The notes under the pieces are model-generated. The model did no database searches and was not told where the DNA came from. It worked only from the letters and a program-made list of their open reading frames with translations. Below are positions 37,394 through 45,847 of a DNA stretch of 64,000 nucleotides, in pieces; the stretch's first letter is position 1; each line of letters starts with the position of its first letter. A program made the translations under genes and the position numbers. The stretch lies in contig NZ_CALPDG010000003.1 of assembly GCF_943193195.1 (NCBI RefSeq), positions 140,322 to 204,321 on the forward strand, in the 5' to 3' direction. The DNA is from Mediterraneibacter agrestimuris (GTDB taxonomy: Bacteria; Bacillota; Clostridia; Lachnospirales; Lachnospiraceae).

Positions 37394-39694
37394 TTAAATA
37401 ATGTGCATCTTCTTCTCATTTGACGTGCGAACCAACACCTTCTCCCTCTGAATCGCCTGATTAATTTTTTGAATTTCCGGATGGCTTCCTGGAAGGAACC
37501 CATCTAATAGCGCCTGCTTTGCTTTTCTATAATGCTGCAGGCTATCCTCCGGAAGTTTTTTTGCTTCAATAACAGCAAGTGATTTGTAAAGCTGTGCCAG
37601 AAATAAATTCATTCCCTTTATCTTTTTGACAAAACGTATCAGAGCAAATAAGCGTTTTCGAGCCTCCTGCCAGTTTCCATTTGCAGCCAGCAGCTGAGCA
37701 TAAGAAAGTCCCTGCACCAGCGTGTCGTGGGAAGAAACGGTTCCATATTTCTGCCGAATCAGAATGGCTTCCTCGGTAACAGAAAGTGCCGTCTGCCTTT
37801 CGCCCAATGCAAGATAGGTTTGACCAAGATTATTTTTCAAATTTGAAACCAGATCGGCATTTACCGGATGGAACGGCTCAAGAAGCTCCAGTCCGTGAAG
37901 ATAATGCTGTTTTGCTTTTTGGTAGCGGCCATTCATATATTCGACATAACCCATATAACAGTCAAAAACAGCCGTGTGGCGCTTATTTTCGCCATAATCG
38001 GGCATGTTTTTCATAAGATTAAGAACCATAGCAACAGCATCTATACGCCCATATTTCGCCAAATATGCCAGCGTAGTATCCATGAACATTGCAGCCGATT
38101 CTGCATTATCTAGCTTTATATTGTGGTAAATGCTTTCGATTGTATTCAGCAATGCATTGTAGTAAGGCACATCCATGCCATACACGATACAATTCTCAAA
38201 AACACCTTTTAGCAGATTGGCGCAGCTTGTAATAGCTGGGACAGTTTCTGTTTTGAGAAGCTCATGGAGATATGGGTGAAGTGATATCTGATTATGTACA
38301 GTATCTTCCTGTATCCAGCCATATTCCACCAGATCATTCGTAGTGTTCCAATCCAGTTTTCCCTGCCATGTATGGAAAAGCACCTTGGATATCCCTTTGC
38401 TTGGCATGAGTACCATATTTCGCAAAGTGTCGAGAGCATCCGGCGATAAGCCCTGTATTTGAAATAAGGTTTGAATATGCTGGTAAAGGCGCTGTTTATG
38501 CGATACGTTATCCTTCGTAAGGATTACCTTGTTCGGATTCGACAGACTTAATCCTTCTGTACGCAGTGCCTGTAAAAAGTCGCTGGCTTCCATACCGGAT
38601 GCGGTCAGTGTTTTTGCCGCCAGCTCGACAGTCAGGGTGTGCCGGTATACTTCCTCGATGATGTCTGCAGTTATTTCGGGTTGCTGTTTCGCGCTGGGAG
38701 CATAAGCAAAAAATAACTGTTTCAAATCTTCTATATTTTCTATCTCATTGACTTTATAGCAGACTGCATCTGCGATATGGCTTCTGGTAGTTGCTAATAT
38801 TTGAAAATGCATGGATAGAAATGTATGGAACATTTCCTCATCCTCTGGAACAGAATCAAAATTATCAAGAATTACAAGAGTTCGGCTGTCCAGATATTTG
38901 AAAAAACGGTAATGATTCCGAAAACGAGCTTCTTCCGTCATTTCCACTGTATCGTCTAGAAAATCCATTTCCAGAATTGTACGCCGTAGGCTTTCGTTAT
39001 ATCGTAAATATATTACATTGGAATATTGCTTTTTATAATGGTTTGCGTAGTATTTCGCAAGCTCTGATTTTCCGATACCGCCGATTCCCTCCAGAAAAAT
39101 ACAGCGCTCATGCTGTAAAAGCGTATCAATCTCTTTCAGCTCATTTTCTCGCCCGATAAAATTACGGGTTACAGAGGGTAACCGGGTATCTAATAGATAA
39201 TCCGATAATATTAACTTTGCTCCTGCTTCTTTCTTACTCTTTGGAAGAAAATTCCTTGATAATGCAAATAGCAGACATTCTGATATAAAGCTGGCGGCAT
39301 CCGCATAATTAGCAGATAATTCCTGTTTCTTTGCCTGCGATATACTGCCGTCGTCCCATAGAATCCGATAAATCTGCTCTTTCACATACGCGGCATCAGA
39401 CAAATCCTCAAATATTCCCTCTAATGCTGTTTTTAATTCAGTTATGCCAAAGGATGACTGATACAGGTAGATAATATCCTTTGCTACATTTCTCTGACCG
39501 CTGATTATTTTGCTGACCTCGGAATCCTCGGGCATGGTCAGCTTTATATTTGCCTGATTGAAGGCATACTGAAACAGGCAGAAATAGTATTCCACCTGTG
39601 ACATTGCTCCAATTTTACGGTTGTCCAATATGATTTTTGATATAGCAGAAAAATCCAGTCGCTCCCTCAAATTTAATCCTTTCCGTTTTGCCAA
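37394..39694 (-). CDS. STAND-type NTPase with C-terminal TPR repeats
   Basis: A protein of up to 766 residues. The N-terminal 170 residues are helical with SEVSKIISGQRNVAKDIIYL. A STAND/NB-ARC-like ATPase follows: FIGRENELKEID (179-190), Walker A LEGIGGIGKSELAKYY (201-216), Walker B RTLVILDNFD (271-280), and sensor ILATTR (299-304). Residues about 560-750 form tetratricopeptide-like repeats (GYVEYMNGRYQKAKQHYLHG; NNLGQTYLALGERQTALSVT). Such NLR-like proteins act as signal sensors, several in phage defence. No separate effector domain is visible. The TTG start at 39694 lacks a good ribosome site, so the true start may be later, for example ATG at residue 31. Confidence 0.8.
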   Translation of the reverse strand: MAKRKGLNLRERLDFSAISKIILDNRKIGAMSQVEYYFCLFQYAFNQANIKLTMPEDSEVSKIISGQRNVAKDIIYLYQSSFGITELKTALEGIFEDLSDAAYVKEQIYRILWDDGSISQAKKQELSANYADAASFISECLLFALSRNFLPKSKKEAGAKLILSDYLLDTRLPSVTRNFIGRENELKEIDTLLQHERCIFLEGIGGIGKSELAKYYANHYKKQYSNVIYLRYNESLRRTILEMDFLDDTVEMTEEARFRNHYRFFKYLDSRTLVILDNFDSVPEDEEMFHTFLSMHFQILATTRSHIADAVCYKVNEIENIEDLKQLFFAYAPSAKQQPEITADIIEEVYRHTLTVELAAKTLTASGMEASDFLQALRTEGLSLSNPNKVILTKDNVSHKQRLYQHIQTLFQIQGLSPDALDTLRNMVLMPSKGISKVLFHTWQGKLDWNTTNDLVEYGWIQEDTVHNQISLHPYLHELLKTETVPAITSCANLLKGVFENCIVYGMDVPYYNALLNTIESIYHNIKLDNAESAAMFMDTTLAYLAKYGRIDAVAMVLNLMKNMPDYGENKRHTAVFDCYMGYVEYMNGRYQKAKQHYLHGLELLEPFHPVNADLVSNLKNNLGQTYLALGERQTALSVTEEAILIRQKYGTVSSHDTLVQGLSYAQLLAANGNWQEARKRLFALIRFVKKIKGMNLFLAQLYKSLAVIEAKKLPEDSLQHYRKAKQALLDGFLPGSHPEIQKINQAIQREKVLVRTSNEKKMHII

Positions 39695-39809
39695 TTTTAT
39701 GTCAGGTCTGTGCTATTCAGAAAAATAATTCGATTTTATATGATGTAACTGTAGCAAAACCTCTTGAAAATTATAGCTGATATAGACAGGCTTTTCAAGA
39801 AGAGGCCGC
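39686..39809 (+). repeat. Direct repeat copy A
   Basis: TTTTGCCAATTTTATG at 39686 through GAGGCCGC at 39809 is clearly similar to 43239-43370. Shared stretches include ATATGATGTAACTG and CTTCTTGAAAA-like sequence. It overlaps the start of the STAND gene on the opposite strand and bounds a 3.4-kb cassette with copy B. Confidence 0.75.
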
Positions 39810-39994
39810 ATATAAAAAGCCGGGATTTGCAAATACTTTTATTTACATTGCAGAATTTTGTGTTATGCTTAAAGAAGATATGTGCGGTGTAATCAGCAGA
39901 AAGCTTAATTGTACGGCAGACGGCGCTGTCTGCGGAAGCGTCGGTTTTCTTGCGGAGGCAAAAAGAAAAGAAGCAAAGAATCGGGGGATATGGA

Positions 39995-41092
39995 GTGAAC
40001 AAGGATCCATTTAAGGAATATATCAGAGAGTCTGAACCGGTAAAGCGGGAGAAGGGATATGCGTGGCATACAGCCATTGGTTTGCAGGCGGTTGACGGGC
40101 TTAAGGCATCAGAATATCTGGTGCGCACTGCCGTCCGGAATATTGAGGGCGAGATATCTTTTGAAGAAGCAAATATGCTTTTGCAGACCTACTATGAGGA
40201 AAATCCTGCCCGTGATGCAAAAGACCGCACCGAAGAGGCCGACAAGGTTTCGGTACGGATTGCGGCGCTCTTGTCCGAGCGTGCATTTAGCTTTACGCCA
40301 AATGAGTATATGTCCATTCACAGAAAGTTATTTACCGGTATCTATTCTCATGCAGGATGCATCCGTGATTACAATATCACAAAGAAAGAATGGGTGTTAA
40401 ATGGAGCGACGGTGATTTATGGCAGCGCTACGGAGCTTGAGGCGACGCTGGACTATGATTTATCTGAGGAGAAAATGTTTTCCTATCGACACCTGTCGAT
40501 GGATGAGATTATCCGTCATCTTGCGGTATTCGTATCCAGATTATGGCAGATTCATATGTTTGCTGAAGGCAATACCAGAACAACGGCAGTATTCTTCATC
40601 AAGTATCTTCGCACACTTGGCTTTGACGTAACAAATGATATTTTTGCTGAAAACGCATGGTATTTTCGGAATTCGCTGGTCAGGGCAAATTATAACGACC
40701 TGAAAAACGGTATTCATGAAACAACAGAATACCTTGAAATATTTTTGCGCAATCTTCTGTTGAATGAGAACCATCCACTTCATAACCGTACATTGCATAT
40801 CAGCGAAGTATTTAAGGAAATAGAAAAACCGGACATTGAAATGAAAAAACCGGATATTAACAATCTGAAACCGGACATTGTAAAAGCTTTTCAACCAAAA
40901 ACGATAAGCCATATTTTAAAGCTCCGGGAAGCGTTTTCGGATCAAACGATTTTTGGGCGTTCGGATGTGATGGAAGTGATTGACATCAGGCCGTCCAGAG
41001 CTTCTGAGCTTTTGAAAGAATTGACGGAACACGGCATAATTGAGCCGGTGTCTGGTCATGGAAAAGGGAAATACCGCTTTCGGCCGCAGTAA
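39995..41092 (+). CDS. Fic family protein (AMPylation fold) with C-terminal winged helix
   Basis: A 365-residue Fic-domain protein. The motif HMFAEGNTRTTAVFF (about residues 186-200) fits HxFx(D/E)GNxR, so the catalytic histidine and phosphate-binding residues are kept. RNIEGEISFEEA near residue 39 lies where autoinhibitory helices usually are, but the (S/T)xxxE(G/N) motif is not exact. A linker repeats KPDIE/KPDIN/KPDI three times (about 275-292). The C-terminus (LKLREAFSDQTIFGRSDVME) is winged-helix-like. It probably adds AMP to a target protein; the target is unknown. GTG 39995 is chosen because GGGGGATATGGA precedes it. Confidence 0.85.
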   Translation: MNKDPFKEYIRESEPVKREKGYAWHTAIGLQAVDGLKASEYLVRTAVRNIEGEISFEEANMLLQTYYEENPARDAKDRTEEADKVSVRIAALLSERAFSFTPNEYMSIHRKLFTGIYSHAGCIRDYNITKKEWVLNGATVIYGSATELEATLDYDLSEEKMFSYRHLSMDEIIRHLAVFVSRLWQIHMFAEGNTRTTAVFFIKYLRTLGFDVTNDIFAENAWYFRNSLVRANYNDLKNGIHETTEYLEIFLRNLLLNENHPLHNRTLHISEVFKEIEKPDIEMKKPDINNLKPDIVKAFQPKTISHILKLREAFSDQTIFGRSDVMEVIDIRPSRASELLKELTEHGIIEPVSGHGKGKYRFRPQ

Positions 41093-41220
41093 TGCTGAGG
41101 CGATGGCTTCTCAGGTGTGCTTCCGGGGAGAGCAGTCTTGAAACAGCATGATGATAGTTTAAAGTAAAAAAATCACAGTGGAATTGATGGAATTAACATT
41201 TGGAAAGGATGTACAATAAG

Positions 41221-41544
41221 ATGACGGAGATATCGAAAAGTGATTGGAAGAAATATCGGGAGAAAATTTCAGACTGGCAGGAGCATTATATGGAACGGCT
41301 GGTAGAGGAATATATAACATTTCTAAGGAGCGACCAATTAGCGTCGGATAAATTCTGGGAGCTTGAAAAGCGTATAAAACAAGATAAGAAATGTCCGGGT
41401 GTTTTAATCGAGATGAGGAAATCGTCTGCTATATATGATATCGCCAGTTTAATAGGTGAAAAAGTTATATCGCTGGATGATTTAGATGAATTCAGTGATG
41501 ATTTAAAGGAAACGGTAAAATTTCTAATTGAGAGATTGTGGTGA
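41221..41544 (+). CDS. Small helical hypothetical protein
   Basis: A 107-residue acidic, helix-rich protein opening MTEISKSDWKKYREKISDWQ, with SDKFWELEKRIKQDKKCPGV. I recall similar proteins in Lachnospiraceae mobile regions, often beside an XRE regulator, but know no function. Starts at 41200 (TTG) and 41209 are also possible; GGAAAGG lies 13 bases before 41221. It overlaps the remnant XRE frame by a few bases. Confidence 0.6.
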   Translation: MTEISKSDWKKYREKISDWQEHYMERLVEEYITFLRSDQLASDKFWELEKRIKQDKKCPGVLIEMRKSSAIYDIASLIGEKVISLDDLDEFSDDLKETVKFLIERLW

Positions 41545-41571
41545 GTGAAAAAGAAAATTTTTGTCAAGAAT

Positions 41572-41622
41572 CTAGTACTCCATCCGACCAGAAATTGAAC
41601 TTCTGGTCGGATGGAGTACTAG
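41572..41622. repeat. Perfect 22-bp inverted repeat inserted in an XRE gene
   Basis: CTAGTACTCCATCCGACCAG plus AA (41572-41593) and its exact complement (41601-41622) flank a 7-base loop, ATTGAAC. The right arm runs directly into the XRE remnant. The tip CTAGTACTCC recurs at 36962. It has no coding capacity and looks like a small palindromic insertion or the scar of a larger element. Confidence 0.75.
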
Positions 41623-41750
41623 GTATCAGTGCAAATACTATGGCAAAGCTTTCGCATAACGATATGGTTTTAATGGATTTCATTGTTCGCATCTGCAGAA
41701 ATCTTAATTGTACGGCAGATGATTTATGGATATCTTACTTGAAACTATAG
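41623..41750 (+). pseudogene. XRE-family regulator, N-terminus replaced
   Basis: The frame reads GISANTMAKLSHNDMVLMDF then IVRICRNLNCTADDLW. This is the recognition helix and C-terminus of a small XRE regulator. The usual first 25 residues are absent and the palindromic element at 41572-41622 occupies their place. It therefore is probably inactive. Confidence 0.7.
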
Positions 41751-41785
41751 AAAGATAGAAGAAGACATATATATTTTTAAAATCA

Positions 41786-42886
41786 ATGGTTCTTCACAAT
41801 TTCAGATGTTTTTCTGATTTAGAAGTGAATTTTAACAATAGGCTTACGGTTATTGTAGGAAATAATGGAGTAGGAAAATCTACAGTTCTTGAGGCAGTTG
41901 CGATTGCAGTAGGAACACATACTTCTGCAATGGATGGTTTGACTAATTACGGGATTAAGAGAAACGATACGCATTATAAATATTTTAATTTAGGCAGCAG
42001 CATTGATGTGCAGCCACAGTTTCCAGTTGAAATAATTGCATCTGGAGATGTAGATGGGGAAGAAAAAAGATGGAGCAGAACCCTGAATTCTGCAAAAGGA
42101 AGAGGCAGTTTGACTTCTGCAAAAGAAATAACTGCAGTTGCAGAAATGTATCAGGAGAGAATGCGGAGAGGTGATAAAGAATTAAAGCTTCCGATTATTT
42201 CTTATTACGGAACAGGGCGCCTTCGGGATCGGTATCGGGAGAAAAAGAGTGATATATTTGAAAAGAATAACAGAAGTAATGGCTATATTGATAGTCTTGA
42301 CGGCGCTGCAAATGATAAGCTGATGATGAAATGGTTTCAGAAAATGACAATACAGCAGCTTCAGATAAGCCAGGAGATTCCGGAATTTACAGTAGTAAGA
42401 ATGGCTATGGAGCAAGTTTTTTCATCCATTACAGGATTCTCAAATGTGAAGGTGCAGTTTAACCTGGATACTGGAGATATAGATATCATTTATTTTGACA
42501 AAAATAATGAACATGTCAGGATTCCTGTTTCACAACTTAGCGATGGATATAAATGTACAATCAGTTTAATTGCTGATATTGCATATCGTATGGCAATCCT
42601 TAATCCCCAGCTCTTAGATCAGGTATTGACTGAGACAGAGGGCATTGTTTTAATTGATGAAATTGATTTACATTTACATCCGACCTGGCAGAAGTGTATT
42701 TTGAAGGACTTGATGAATGTTTTTCCGAAGGTACAGTTTATTGTAAGTACACATGCGCCTGAGGTAATAAATTCTGCAAGAAGTGATTCTATTGTCATGT
42801 TAAAGGATAATGCAATTTTACCTGTGGCTGATGAGACCTATGGCAAGGATGCGAATACCATACTTAGAGAGGTAATGAACCAATAA
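41786..42886 (+). CDS. RecF/OLD-like AAA ATPase of a retron/Septu-type pair
   Basis: A 366-residue ATPase. It starts HNFRCFSDLEVNFNNR, with Walker A VIVGNNGVGKSTVLEAVAIA (about residues 22-41), an ABC-like signature SQLSDGYKCTISLIADIAY (about 252-270), and Walker B GIVLIDEIDLHLHPTWQK (about 292-309) followed by FIVSTHAPEV. ATPases like this pair with TIGR02646-type HNH nucleases in phage defence. The start lacks a ribosome site and the N-terminus seems about five residues short; the frame upstream reads YIFLKS, as if an initiation codon had been lost. The HNH partner that follows is truncated. Confidence 0.75.
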   Translation: MVLHNFRCFSDLEVNFNNRLTVIVGNNGVGKSTVLEAVAIAVGTHTSAMDGLTNYGIKRNDTHYKYFNLGSSIDVQPQFPVEIIASGDVDGEEKRWSRTLNSAKGRGSLTSAKEITAVAEMYQERMRRGDKELKLPIISYYGTGRLRDRYREKKSDIFEKNNRSNGYIDSLDGAANDKLMMKWFQKMTIQQLQISQEIPEFTVVRMAMEQVFSSITGFSNVKVQFNLDTGDIDIIYFDKNNEHVRIPVSQLSDGYKCTISLIADIAYRMAILNPQLLDQVLTETEGIVLIDEIDLHLHPTWQKCILKDLMNVFPKVQFIVSTHAPEVINSARSDSIVMLKDNAILPVADETYGKDANTILREVMNQ

Positions 42887-43194
42887 AGGTCAATCCATGC
42901 GATGCAGGTACATTGCATGGAATTACATATATGTCTTCCGGTAGAATACAGTCATCAGATCCGGAAATTAATGAAGATATCAATAAAAGACTTAATTTAA
43001 ACAGTGAAAGTATTTCATTACCGGAGAACAGAAAGCAGGTATTACAAGCACTGATTGACAATGTAAGAAGAAAATGTGGTACAGGAGATATTTCTCTATA
43101 CTGTAGAAGAAAATTAGAACAAATAAGAGATGCGGGTGCTCCAAAAATGCCTTATGTTGGCCTTATGATTTGGTGGTTGGAAAAGCACACATAG
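42886..43194 (+). pseudogene. C-terminal remnant of a TIGR02646-type HNH endonuclease
   Basis: The frame reads KVNPCDAGTLHGITYMSSGR, IQSSDPEINEDINKRLNLNS, then NRKQVLQALIDNVRRKC. This resembles the part after the HNH domain in retron/Septu nucleases (NP.D...GRI.SSDP.IN.DIN..LNLN). The nuclease half with its CxxC and HNH residues is missing. A stop at 42865-42867 closes the frame upstream, and only a TTG at 42913 could start it. The effector is therefore dead while the ATPase frame remains open. Confidence 0.65.
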
Positions 43195-43238
43195 ATAAAA
43201 GATTTTATTGAGGACTTCTTCGGAGGTTCTTTTTTCTA

Positions 43239-43370
43239 TTTTGCCAATTTTATGCCAAGTCTGTGCCATTCAGATAAAAGCTCCGATTTCATATGATGTA
43301 ACTGCAGCAAGGCTTCTTGAAAATCTATAGCTAATATAGACGGGTTTTTTACTTTTTAAGGAGTGGCCGC
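43239..43370 (+). repeat. Direct repeat copy B
   Basis: TTTTGCCAATTTTATGCCAA at 43239 through GTGGCCGC at 43370, similar to 39686-39809 and in the same orientation. In this copy the minus-strand frame corresponding to the STAND start meets a stop almost at once. Confidence 0.75.
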
Positions 43371-43471
43371 TTGTTCCTTGACAATTTCATATTACTGAGA
43401 GTTTTTTTGAGGGTACAGGCACAGCAGAAGGTTAGGATTCATATATTGGAATACAGAGGGGAAGTGATAGC

Positions 43472-43660
43472 TTGGGAAAGCCAACATATTATCTATGGCG
43501 CGACGATTTTTCTTCGCAGGAAGAATATGAAAAGAAAAAAAAGTGGTACACAAAGGCAGGGTTCCGGGTTGTCACATTTAAGGAAGGTCCGAATAAGCCT
43601 GATATTGAGGAAGGAATAAAAGCGTTGATAAAGAATCATCTAAATGATTCTTACAGTTGA
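43472..43660 (+). CDS. Small conserved protein upstream of the recombinase
   Basis: A 62-residue protein from a TTG start with GAGGGGAAG before it: GKPTYYLWRDDFSSQEEYEK, then GFRVVTFKEGPNKPDIEEGI. The pattern is compact and looks folded, with a strand-helix-strand layout. I do not recognise a named family. It lies about 200 bp before the recombinase gene and may belong to the element backbone. Confidence 0.55.
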   Translation: MGKPTYYLWRDDFSSQEEYEKKKKWYTKAGFRVVTFKEGPNKPDIEEGIKALIKNHLNDSYS

Positions 43661-43873
43661 CTAAAGCGAAGCTTTCGTATATAGTGTGTGTACACGGTGA
43701 TGCAAAATTTAGTAATCTATATATATCGCATATGATATATCAGTGTGTACTGTTTAACAGAACAATGAGTACTTACAGAGAGTATATGTGAATGATTTTA
43801 TGAGATGATTTTCTGTCAATTTCAAAGATGAATGCAGGAATGCTTTCGGGAGTACTCGCGAGGAGGTGAATCT

Positions 43874-45847
43874 ATGAATGCGGGATACGTTCGGTTATCG
43901 AGAGATGATGATAAACGGAATTATTCTTCGATTGAAAATCAGAAACTGATTATTACCCAATATGCGGCGGAGCGGAATCTTGTGATTGATCGCTGGTACG
44001 AGGATGACGGGGTTTCCGGCTATATTTTTGACCGCCCTGGCTTTCGACAGCTTATGAAGGATTTAGACAAAGACATAGATACGGTTCTTGTAAAAGATTT
44101 TTCCAGATTAGGAAGACATAATGCGAAGATACTGCTTCTGTTGGACGAATTTCAGGAGCGTGGTAAGCACCTGATTGTGGTTGACGATCATTACGACAGC
44201 GAAATATCAGAGGATGATACAATAGGTATCACAACCTGGTTTAATGAACGCTATGTCAAGGATACAAGCAAGAAGATCCGCCATGCGTTAGGTGCGAAGC
44301 AAAAGGAAGGTACGCTGATTACACAGCCGCCATTTGGATATCGAAGAACTGGAAAAAAGAAGGAAACCTTTGAAATCGTGCAAAAGGAAGCAGAATATAT
44401 CCGATTGATTTACGATCTGTATATTCAGGGTTGCGGTTATCGGAAAATATCTACATATCTTACGCAGCAGGGTGTGCCTACTCCATCCATGATCCGCAGA
44501 GAACGGGAATTGGAGGAAGGAAGAAATACCAATCGCCATGTTGCTGCCGCCTGGTCGGACGGAATGGTGAAAGAGATACTGGATAATGATTTTTATATAG
44601 GAATTTTCCGTCTGCGGAAAAGAGCCAGAAATACTGTTCATGGAAAGGACAAGCGCGTCCCTAAGGAGGAACAGTATATGTTTGAAGATCATCATCCGCC
44701 GATCATTGATAAAATGATCTATGATCTGGTGCAGGAATTAAAAGAAAAGCGCACAAAATCCCGTTATAAGGGCAGTCACGGGCAATGGATAGGTTCAGAG
44801 ATACCGAATCCATTTGGAAGCTGCCTTTACTGTAAGGATTGCGGCAGCAAGCTGACAGCTATTCAGCGGCAGACCTCCGCTAAGGTACGCAAATATTATA
44901 TTTGCAGTACCTATAATACGAAGGGGAAACGGTATTGTGCTAAGGCGCATTTAATTGAAGAGCAGAAGCTTATGGATGATGTGGTTCGTTACATTCGGAT
45001 GTGCCGGAATGCTCTTTGTGAAGTAATAGCTGCCTATGATATAAAGGATTTTGCTGCAGAACAGAAAACGGTGGAGGAAAAATGCGCTTTGATTCAAGCA
45101 GAGATTGATGAGGTGAAACATCAATTGCGAACGCTGTTTTCACAGAAAATCAAAGATATTTCCAGTAATCCGGGTAATGAAGCTCTGATTAAGGAAAGCT
45201 ACGATTCCATACAGCAGGAGTTGACGGCGCGGGTTCATGCGCTTGAGCTTAAGTATGACGAGCTGAAATGTACGGAACTGGAAACTCCCAATGTAAAAGA
45301 AAAGCTGCGTACTGCGCTTGAAGTTGTAGATAATATTATTAAGAAAGGAACCTTAAACCGCAAGGATATTGAAATTCTGGTCGAACGGATTGAGGTTGAT
45401 GAAAACGGTCTGCCGGAGATAGAATTAAAGTATGGTTTGTCCCGGCTGGTTCATTATAGTCCGGCGGAAGAATTGAACCGCTATGAAAATGAGATTGTCC
45501 TTACGGTTATGCGTTTGATAAGAGATGATGACAGAGGCTTTACCTCTGCAAAATATCTTTCCAGGAAGCTTACCGACATGGGATATGCCAAATCCAAGAA
45601 ATCTGTGCTGCCGTATGTCACAACGATGATTGAAAAGGGGATTGTAGAGCCCTGTGAAAATAAGCTGAAGCCATACACGATTGTAAAAAGTAGGGAGGAG
45701 ATTGCGGAGATTATTGCAGATTTCTGCAAAAGCTGCGAGCTATGCCGGACGGAAGGAACGGGTGATGGCCAAGAGGTGTGTGACAAATATACTACAAATT
45801 TACATGATACAAATGCTGACAGGCGGTATGCCGCAGATGGTATTTGA
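43874..45847 (+). CDS. Large serine recombinase (integrase of the island)
   Basis: A 657-residue serine recombinase. The catalytic serine is in GYVRLSRDDD (residue 9), with YEDDGVSGYIFDRPGFRQL and VKDFSRLGRHNAKIL completing the resolvase domain (1-150). The recombinase domain follows (QPPFGYRRTGKKK), then a zinc ribbon CLYCKDCGSKLT (about residue 316) and a coiled coil around 395-470. It catalyses integration and excision of the island. The start at 43874 has AGGAGGTG. The last codons lie beyond the right junction, so the C-terminus is completed by host DNA (RYAADGI) when integrated. Confidence 0.95.
   Translation: MNAGYVRLSRDDDKRNYSSIENQKLIITQYAAERNLVIDRWYEDDGVSGYIFDRPGFRQLMKDLDKDIDTVLVKDFSRLGRHNAKILLLLDEFQERGKHLIVVDDHYDSEISEDDTIGITTWFNERYVKDTSKKIRHALGAKQKEGTLITQPPFGYRRTGKKKETFEIVQKEAEYIRLIYDLYIQGCGYRKISTYLTQQGVPTPSMIRRERELEEGRNTNRHVAAAWSDGMVKEILDNDFYIGIFRLRKRARNTVHGKDKRVPKEEQYMFEDHHPPIIDKMIYDLVQELKEKRTKSRYKGSHGQWIGSEIPNPFGSCLYCKDCGSKLTAIQRQTSAKVRKYYICSTYNTKGKRYCAKAHLIEEQKLMDDVVRYIRMCRNALCEVIAAYDIKDFAAEQKTVEEKCALIQAEIDEVKHQLRTLFSQKIKDISSNPGNEALIKESYDSIQQELTARVHALELKYDELKCTELETPNVKEKLRTALEVVDNIIKKGTLNRKDIEILVERIEVDENGLPEIELKYGLSRLVHYSPAEELNRYENEIVLTVMRLIRDDDRGFTSAKYLSRKLTDMGYAKSKKSVLPYVTTMIEKGIVEPCENKLKPYTIVKSREEIAEIIADFCKSCELCRTEGTGDGQEVCDKYTTNLHDTNADRRYAADGI
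45797..45833. other. Right junction (attR) of the genomic island
   Basis: Island sequence ends AATGCTGACAGG at 45823 and host sequence CGGTATGCCG begins at 45824. The arm AATTTACAT (45797-45805) is the complement of ATGTAAATT at the left end, so the circular form would have a symmetric site of about 52 bp around the crossover. Confidence 0.85.

Larger units (their letters stand above)
20381..45823. mobile_element. 25.4-kb serine-recombinase genomic island carrying defence genes
   Basis: The limits are set by the interrupted substrate-binding gene: joining 1-20380 to 45824 onward recreates a continuous coding frame. A large serine recombinase gene lies at the right end, as usual for such elements. 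Much of the cargo is AT-rich compared with the flanks. Cargo includes dptFGH-dndBCDEA, a STAND ATPase, a Fic protein, a broken ATPase/HNH module and decayed regulators. No relaxase, coupling protein or conjugation genes are seen, so it is an integrative but not self-conjugative element. Confidence 0.9.
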
